A stretch of 8,851 bases of DNA, from contig DLLE01000021.1 of NCBI GenBank assembly GCA_002477955.1, positions 1 through 8,851 on the forward strand, in the 5' to 3' direction. A model generated the notes under the pieces. That model did not search any database. It worked only from the letters and a program-made list of their open reading frames with translations, and was not told the origin of the DNA. Position 1 is the stretch's first letter. Each line of letters opens with the position of its first letter. Below, in pieces: positions 4,988-8,851 of the stretch. This DNA comes from Treponema sp. UBA7570. Its GTDB lineage: Bacteria > Spirochaetota > Spirochaetia > Treponematales > Treponemataceae. Both the position numbers and the translations under genes were made by a program.

Positions 4988-7600
4988 ATGGAAATTGTAA
5001 AAATTCACATAAATAATTTTGGAAAATTCCACAATGTTGATATAGATTTGAAAAAAGGCGTAAATTCTTTTGTCTATGAAAACGGCTGGGGAAAAACGAC
5101 TCTTTCAGTTTTTATAAAAGCAATGTTTTACGGAATGGAACACACAGCCTCAAAAGACGTTGAAAAAAATGAAAAGCTGAAATATTTTCCGTGGCAGGGC
5201 GGAGTTTACGGCGGAAGCATGATATTTTGCCACAACGGCAAAGAATATTTAGTGAACAGAACTTTTGGCTCAAAAAAAAATGAGGATACATTTGAGCTGC
5301 GCGATTTAAAAACGAATAAACCTTCTTTTGATTTTTCGGAAGATTTGGGAACTGAAATTTTTGGAATCAACCGGGATTCTTATGCGCGGAGCGTTTTTGT
5401 AACGTTAAAAGATTCTCCGGTCGGCTCGGCGGACATCACCGCAAAGCTGAACAATCTTGTTGAAAGCGGCGATATTTCTAATTTTGAGGAAGCGGCGGCA
5501 ATTCTTGAAAAAAAATCGAAGGAGCTGCAAGGAAGAAACAAGGGAACAGGCGAGATTCCGGCTATCCAGCAAAAAATTGACGCAAATAGAAATTATATAG
5601 AAGAAATTGATTCAAAATTGAAAGAAAACGCAGCTTATGAAGAAAAAGTTTCTGGGATTCAAAAAGAAATTCTTGAGCTGAAAAAACAGCAGGAATCTGT
5701 TGCGGAGCAAATTTCTATTTGGGCAAAATTTGAAGGCAAAACAAGATACGAGCAGCTTAAAAATGACCTAAAAAAATCCGAAAATGAAAAGAAATCTCTC
5801 TGCGATTTTTTTAACGGGCAAATTCCAACGGAAGAAACTGTAAAAAAAATCGATTCAATTTCAAACAATTATACAACGATTGAGTCGAACATAAAAAATC
5901 AGTCTGCAAGCCAAACTGAAAAAGATTTCTATGAAACCTTGAAAAATTATTTTGCCGGCGATATTCCTTCAAAGTCTCAGATTGAGGAATGTCTAAAAAC
6001 TGACAATGAATACAAAAATTTTAAGCAGTCTGAAAGCGCAAAAAAACTTACGGAGCCGGAATATTCGGAATTTAGTTCTTTGAGCCAAAAATACAAAAAT
6101 TCAGATGTTTCAAAGGAAAAAATCGACGGCTGTATTTCTGACATTGCAAAAGTTCAGCAGAAAAAAAATCAAATAAACGAGCTAAAGAATGAGCTTTTTG
6201 AAAAAGAAAATGCGTTGAACACGCTTTTGCAGCAAAAACAGAAAAATCCGAAAAAAATTGTGTTTGCAACACTTGGATTTTTTGGCTTGGCGGCTGGAAT
6301 TTTTGGATTTGTCTTGAACAACATAATTCTTGGGCTTTCTGGAGTTGTGGTTTTTATTCTTTTTATGATTCTGGCGATTGTTATAAAAGGGAAAAGACAG
6401 GATTTTTCGGAAATTGAACAGAAAATTTCTAGCCTTAAAAAAGAAATTGCAGAGAAACAGAGCCACGCGGAAAATCTGGAGGTATCGTACAAAAATTTCA
6501 TCAAGAAATATTCTGAAAACGACTCTTCAGAAATTGGCGCGCTCACAAAAATCAGCACGGAATTCAGCGATTATTCAAGGCTTTTGCAAAAAGAAAACGA
6601 ATACAAAAAGTGGCTGAACTCGCAGAAAATCACGCCGGAAGAATATGAGACAAAAATCCGGGCTTTTACAAAACGCTACTGCAAGACGGAAAATATTTCT
6701 TCTGTGCCTGCGGATATTCAGATTTTGAACGAAAAACTTGCGAAACTTGAAGAGCTTAAAAAGAAAATCAACGCCGATTCTGAAAATTTAAGAATTCAAA
6801 GCGAAGAAAAAAGCAAACTTGAAGCGATTCTTTCTCAATACAAGACTGAAAAAACTTTAAGCTATGCAAATCAGGTTCTTGAGATTCACGGAAAACTTAC
6901 GGAAATAAAAAACGTTGAGAGTCAGATTCTTTCCGAAAAAAAGAAAATTGAGGAGTTTGAAAACGACCCGAACAACAAAATTGAGTCTTTTGAAAATCTT
7001 ACAAAGCCGGAAAAACCGGTTGACGTCCTGCAGAATGAACTTTCAGCTGTGTCTGAAGAACTTTCTTCTAAAAACAAGATTCTGTCAGACTATCAGAAAA
7101 TAATCAGCGATAATCTTGCCGACACCGAAAAAAAAGACGACGTTGAAACTGAAATCGAGCGGCTTACGCTTGAAAAACGCGAAAAATCCGCCGAATACGA
7201 AATTTTTTCAAAAACTCTGGAACTGCTCCAAAAAGCCAAGGAAAATCTTGACGAGAATTACAGCGACCCGATGAAAAAAGGATTTGAAAAATACGTAAAA
7301 ATGCTCGGCTCTTCTGTAAACCTGATTATAAACACAGATTTGGAAGTTTTGCTTGATGACAACGGCAAGACGCACAAAAGCAATTTTCTTAGCGACGGCT
7401 ACAAGGACATGGTGAATTTTTGCTCCCGTATGGCGCTTGTGGACGCGCTTTTTGAAAATATCAAGCCGCCAGTCATTTTAGATGACCCGTTTGTAAATCT
7501 TGATGACGAGAAAGTTCCGAACGCTTTGCAGCTTGTAAAAAAAATTGCAAAAGAAAACCAGGTGATTTATTTTGCGTGCCATAAAAGCAGGGCTGTGTAG
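4988..7600 (+). CDS. SbcC/Rad50-like AAA ATPase, YhaN type with central membrane hairpin
   Basis: An SMC/Rad50-type ATPase of 870 residues. The N-terminal lobe has the Walker A ENGWGKTTL (31-39). The C-terminal lobe has a signature motif LSDGYKD (801-807), Walker B VILDDPF (829-835), a D-loop NLDD (837-840) and a switch histidine H865 in YFACHKS. Between them lie long charged coiled-coil arms (about 180-418 and 470-780). At the tip, where Rad50 and SbcC carry a CxxC zinc hook, there are two hydrophobic segments (about 424-443 and 446-466) joined by two Asn. No CxxC occurs anywhere in the protein. This architecture matches Bacillus YhaN-like proteins, which are paired with the phosphoesterase YhaO. 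The protein likely drives the SbcD-like nuclease by ATP-dependent arm closure, perhaps at the membrane. GGGGAG at 4973-4978 sits nine bases before the ATG, and the start is 2 bp after the sbcD stop, so the two are translationally coupled. Confidence 0.9.
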   Translation: MEIVKIHINNFGKFHNVDIDLKKGVNSFVYENGWGKTTLSVFIKAMFYGMEHTASKDVEKNEKLKYFPWQGGVYGGSMIFCHNGKEYLVNRTFGSKKNEDTFELRDLKTNKPSFDFSEDLGTEIFGINRDSYARSVFVTLKDSPVGSADITAKLNNLVESGDISNFEEAAAILEKKSKELQGRNKGTGEIPAIQQKIDANRNYIEEIDSKLKENAAYEEKVSGIQKEILELKKQQESVAEQISIWAKFEGKTRYEQLKNDLKKSENEKKSLCDFFNGQIPTEETVKKIDSISNNYTTIESNIKNQSASQTEKDFYETLKNYFAGDIPSKSQIEECLKTDNEYKNFKQSESAKKLTEPEYSEFSSLSQKYKNSDVSKEKIDGCISDIAKVQQKKNQINELKNELFEKENALNTLLQQKQKNPKKIVFATLGFFGLAAGIFGFVLNNIILGLSGVVVFILFMILAIVIKGKRQDFSEIEQKISSLKKEIAEKQSHAENLEVSYKNFIKKYSENDSSEIGALTKISTEFSDYSRLLQKENEYKKWLNSQKITPEEYETKIRAFTKRYCKTENISSVPADIQILNEKLAKLEELKKKINADSENLRIQSEEKSKLEAILSQYKTEKTLSYANQVLEIHGKLTEIKNVESQILSEKKKIEEFENDPNNKIESFENLTKPEKPVDVLQNELSAVSEELSSKNKILSDYQKIISDNLADTEKKDDVETEIERLTLEKREKSAEYEIFSKTLELLQKAKENLDENYSDPMKKGFEKYVKMLGSSVNLIINTDLEVLLDDNGKTHKSNFLSDGYKDMVNFCSRMALVDALFENIKPPVILDDPFVNLDDEKVPNALQLVKKIAKENQVIYFACHKSRAV

Positions 7601-7605
7601 CTGAT

Positions 7606-8481
7606 ATGCATTTTACAGAGGCAAAAGGAATTCTTTCGGCGCGCAACGGAATGAACATTTACCGCGGCTGCACGCACGGCTGCATTTACTGCGATTCGCG
7701 CAGCCGCTGCTACCAGATGAACCATGACTTTGAAGACATCGAGGTAAAGCGGAATGCGGCTGAGCTTCTGGAGCAGAAGCTTTCCTCCAAGCGCAAAAAG
7801 TGCATGATTGGAACAGGCGCGATGTGCGATCCTTATATGCACTGCGAGGCGGAACTCTCCCTTATGCGCCGCTGCCTTGAAGTCATCAATAGGCACGGAT
7901 TCGGAATTGCCGTCCAGACAAAAAGCGACCTGATTCTGCGAGACATCAGTTTAATAGAAGAAATCAACGCAAAGTCAAAAGCCGTTGTCCAGATGACGCT
8001 TACAACCGCGGACGAAAATTTGTGCCGGACAATCGAGCATGCGGTCTGCACAACGGCCGGGCGCGCGAAAGTCCTTGCCGAATGCAGAAAACGCGGAATT
8101 CCGACAGTCGTGTGGCTTTCGCCTTTTCTTCCTTTTATAAACGACACTGAGCAGAATATCCGCCGCCTCCTTGAAATCTGTGTTCAGGAAAAGGTGCGCG
8201 GAATAATCTGCTTTGGAATCGGACTTACGCTGCGCGAAGGAAACCGAGAATATTTCTACAGCAAGCTCGACAGGCATTTTCCCGGACTGAAAGAAAAATA
8301 CGTCCGCACTTACGGAAACGCCTACGAAGTTACAAGCCCGGAAAACGGCCGCCTGATGCGGATCATCACAAGCGAATGTCAGAAATCCGGAATCGAGTGG
8401 CGGCCGGAAAAAGTGTTTGAGTACATGAACGCTTTTCCGCAAGAAAAATTGGATGCCGCGCAGGGAATGTTTGAGTTTTAA
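7606..8481 (+). CDS. SPL-like radical SAM protein (COG1533-type)
   Basis: A 291-residue radical S-adenosylmethionine enzyme. The cluster motif is C22-x3-C26-x2-C29 in YRGCTHGCIYC, which binds the 4Fe-4S cluster. Downstream, IGTGAMCDPYMHCEAEL (68-84), QTKSDLILRDISLI (104-117), QMTLTTAD (129-136) and LSPFLPFINDT (171-181) follow the pattern of the spore photoproduct lyase/SplB-like family often annotated as DNA repair photolyases. Few members have a tested reaction, and the true spore enzyme is not expected in a non-sporulating host. The gene starts 5 nt after the ATPase stop, in the same operon as sbcD and the ATPase, which supports a DNA-repair or DNA-maintenance role. The ribosome binding site is weak (AGGG at 7589-7592, 13 nt away), suggesting translational coupling. 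GC is about 50%, higher than the two genes before it. Its stop overlaps the stop of the convergent gene. Confidence 0.88.
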   Translation: MHFTEAKGILSARNGMNIYRGCTHGCIYCDSRSRCYQMNHDFEDIEVKRNAAELLEQKLSSKRKKCMIGTGAMCDPYMHCEAELSLMRRCLEVINRHGFGIAVQTKSDLILRDISLIEEINAKSKAVVQMTLTTADENLCRTIEHAVCTTAGRAKVLAECRKRGIPTVVWLSPFLPFINDTEQNIRRLLEICVQEKVRGIICFGIGLTLREGNREYFYSKLDRHFPGLKEKYVRTYGNAYEVTSPENGRLMRIITSECQKSGIEWRPEKVFEYMNAFPQEKLDAAQGMFEF

Positions 8482-8851
8482 ATCTTAATGCGAACCTCTA
8501 GTTTTTTCAGCAAATGTGCATAAAGTATCGCCGATGGAATAAAGTCAAGAGACATTCCGATTCCGAACATCAGACAGATTCCTGTCAAAGATGGAACAAA
8601 AATTCCTGCGCAGTACAAAATGAACATAATTCCATAATAAACCACATCAATGCAGACGGACTGAATCAGCATATAATTTGTTTTTCCAAGTCCGTAAAAA
8701 GTCGCATCAAAAATGCAAGTGTTGAAAATAAAAGTTATGTAAAATCCAGTTTCAATTAAAGCAATCCTAAAAACGGTCTCATATTCGGCAACGTTCATCA
8801 CGAATTTTAAAAACGGCTTCCAAAGCGGAATCGAAAAAATCCAAGTTAAGG
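8478..8851 (-). CDS. MATE-family efflux transporter, C-terminal part (runs off the window)
   Basis: The minus-strand frame is open from the right edge of the window to a stop at 8478-8480, so only the C-terminal 123 or so residues are present and the true start lies outside. A GTG at 8801 is an internal codon, not the start, since in-frame coding continues upstream through LTWIFSIPLWKPFLKF. The sequence is strongly hydrophobic with about three membrane-spanning helices. It includes FYGLGKTNYMLIQSV, PSLTGICLMFGIGM and LDFIPSAILYAHLLKK, which look like the last helices of a MATE (Na+- or H+-driven multidrug and toxin extrusion) transporter in the inner membrane. The gene is convergent with the radical SAM gene and is probably unrelated to it. 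The family call rests on the C-terminal part only. Confidence 0.72.
   Translation of the reverse strand, partial: LTWIFSIPLWKPFLKFVMNVAEYETVFRIALIETGFYITFIFNTCIFDATFYGLGKTNYMLIQSVCIDVVYYGIMFILYCAGIFVPSLTGICLMFGIGMSLDFIPSAILYAHLLKKLEVRIKI

Noticed and set aside
6242..6400. Rad50/SbcC zinc hook.
   Set aside because: No CxxC is present at the coiled-coil apex or elsewhere in the protein; two hydrophobic helices occupy the position.
6169..6558. Minus-strand open frames of 94-129 codons with hydrophobic stretches, opposite the ATPase.
   Set aside because: They lie antisense to the membrane hairpin and coiled-coil codons and have Phe/Ser/Lys-rich composition typical of a shadow frame. No ribosome binding site or recognisable domain.
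7833..8442. Minus-strand open frames of 104 and 155 codons opposite the radical SAM gene.
   Set aside because: High-GC shadow frames. The plus-strand gene has clear family motifs throughout and these have none.
8514..8759. Plus-strand 81-codon frame opposite the MATE gene.
   Set aside because: Low-complexity polar translation with no start signal; the opposite strand encodes clear membrane helices.

Overview
The window looks like a chromosomal segment of a moderately AT-rich, host-associated anaerobe. A Treponema-like spirochaete is my best guess, from the overall style of the WYL, RhuM, YhaN-like and MATE proteins, but Firmicutes remain possible. No rRNA or other phylogenetic marker is present, so the assignment is tentative. 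Composition varies strongly. By eye, the WYL regulator and the radical SAM gene are near 50% GC, the nuclease genes about 40%, and the gene at 1075-2676 only about 30%.

Layout from left to right: a complete WYL-domain transcriptional regulator (5-1006); a two-gene accessory cassette consisting of an AT-rich protein with an N-terminal HNH nuclease domain and a DndB-like DGQH motif (1075-2676) followed by a RhuM-family protein (2771-3778); then a compact DNA-processing operon of an SbcD-like metallophosphoesterase nuclease (3906-4985), an SbcC/Rad50-like ATPase of the YhaN type with a membrane hairpin in its coiled coil (4988-7600), and an SPL-like radical SAM protein (7606-8481). The C-terminal part of a MATE-family exporter runs in on the minus strand (8478-8851), with its stop codon overlapping that of the radical SAM gene.

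The most striking structure is an exact 38-bp direct repeat at 1005-1042 and 3825-3862. Each copy carries a strong extended -10 promoter. One copy drives the HNH/DGQH gene and the other drives sbcD. The left copy begins inside the WYL gene's stop codon. Recombination between the copies would remove exactly the two-gene cassette and leave WYL gene - promoter - sbcD intact, which suggests the ancestral order and a 2,820-bp insertion with duplication of the promoter.

Taken together, the WYL gene and the sbcD/ATPase/radical SAM operon form a plausible DNA-repair neighbourhood into which a candidate anti-phage module (HNH-DGQH plus RhuM) has been inserted. It has gained the same promoter sequence and may share its regulation. 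The defence role and the WYL control are inferences; the repeat, the promoter elements and the domain motifs are read directly from the sequence.
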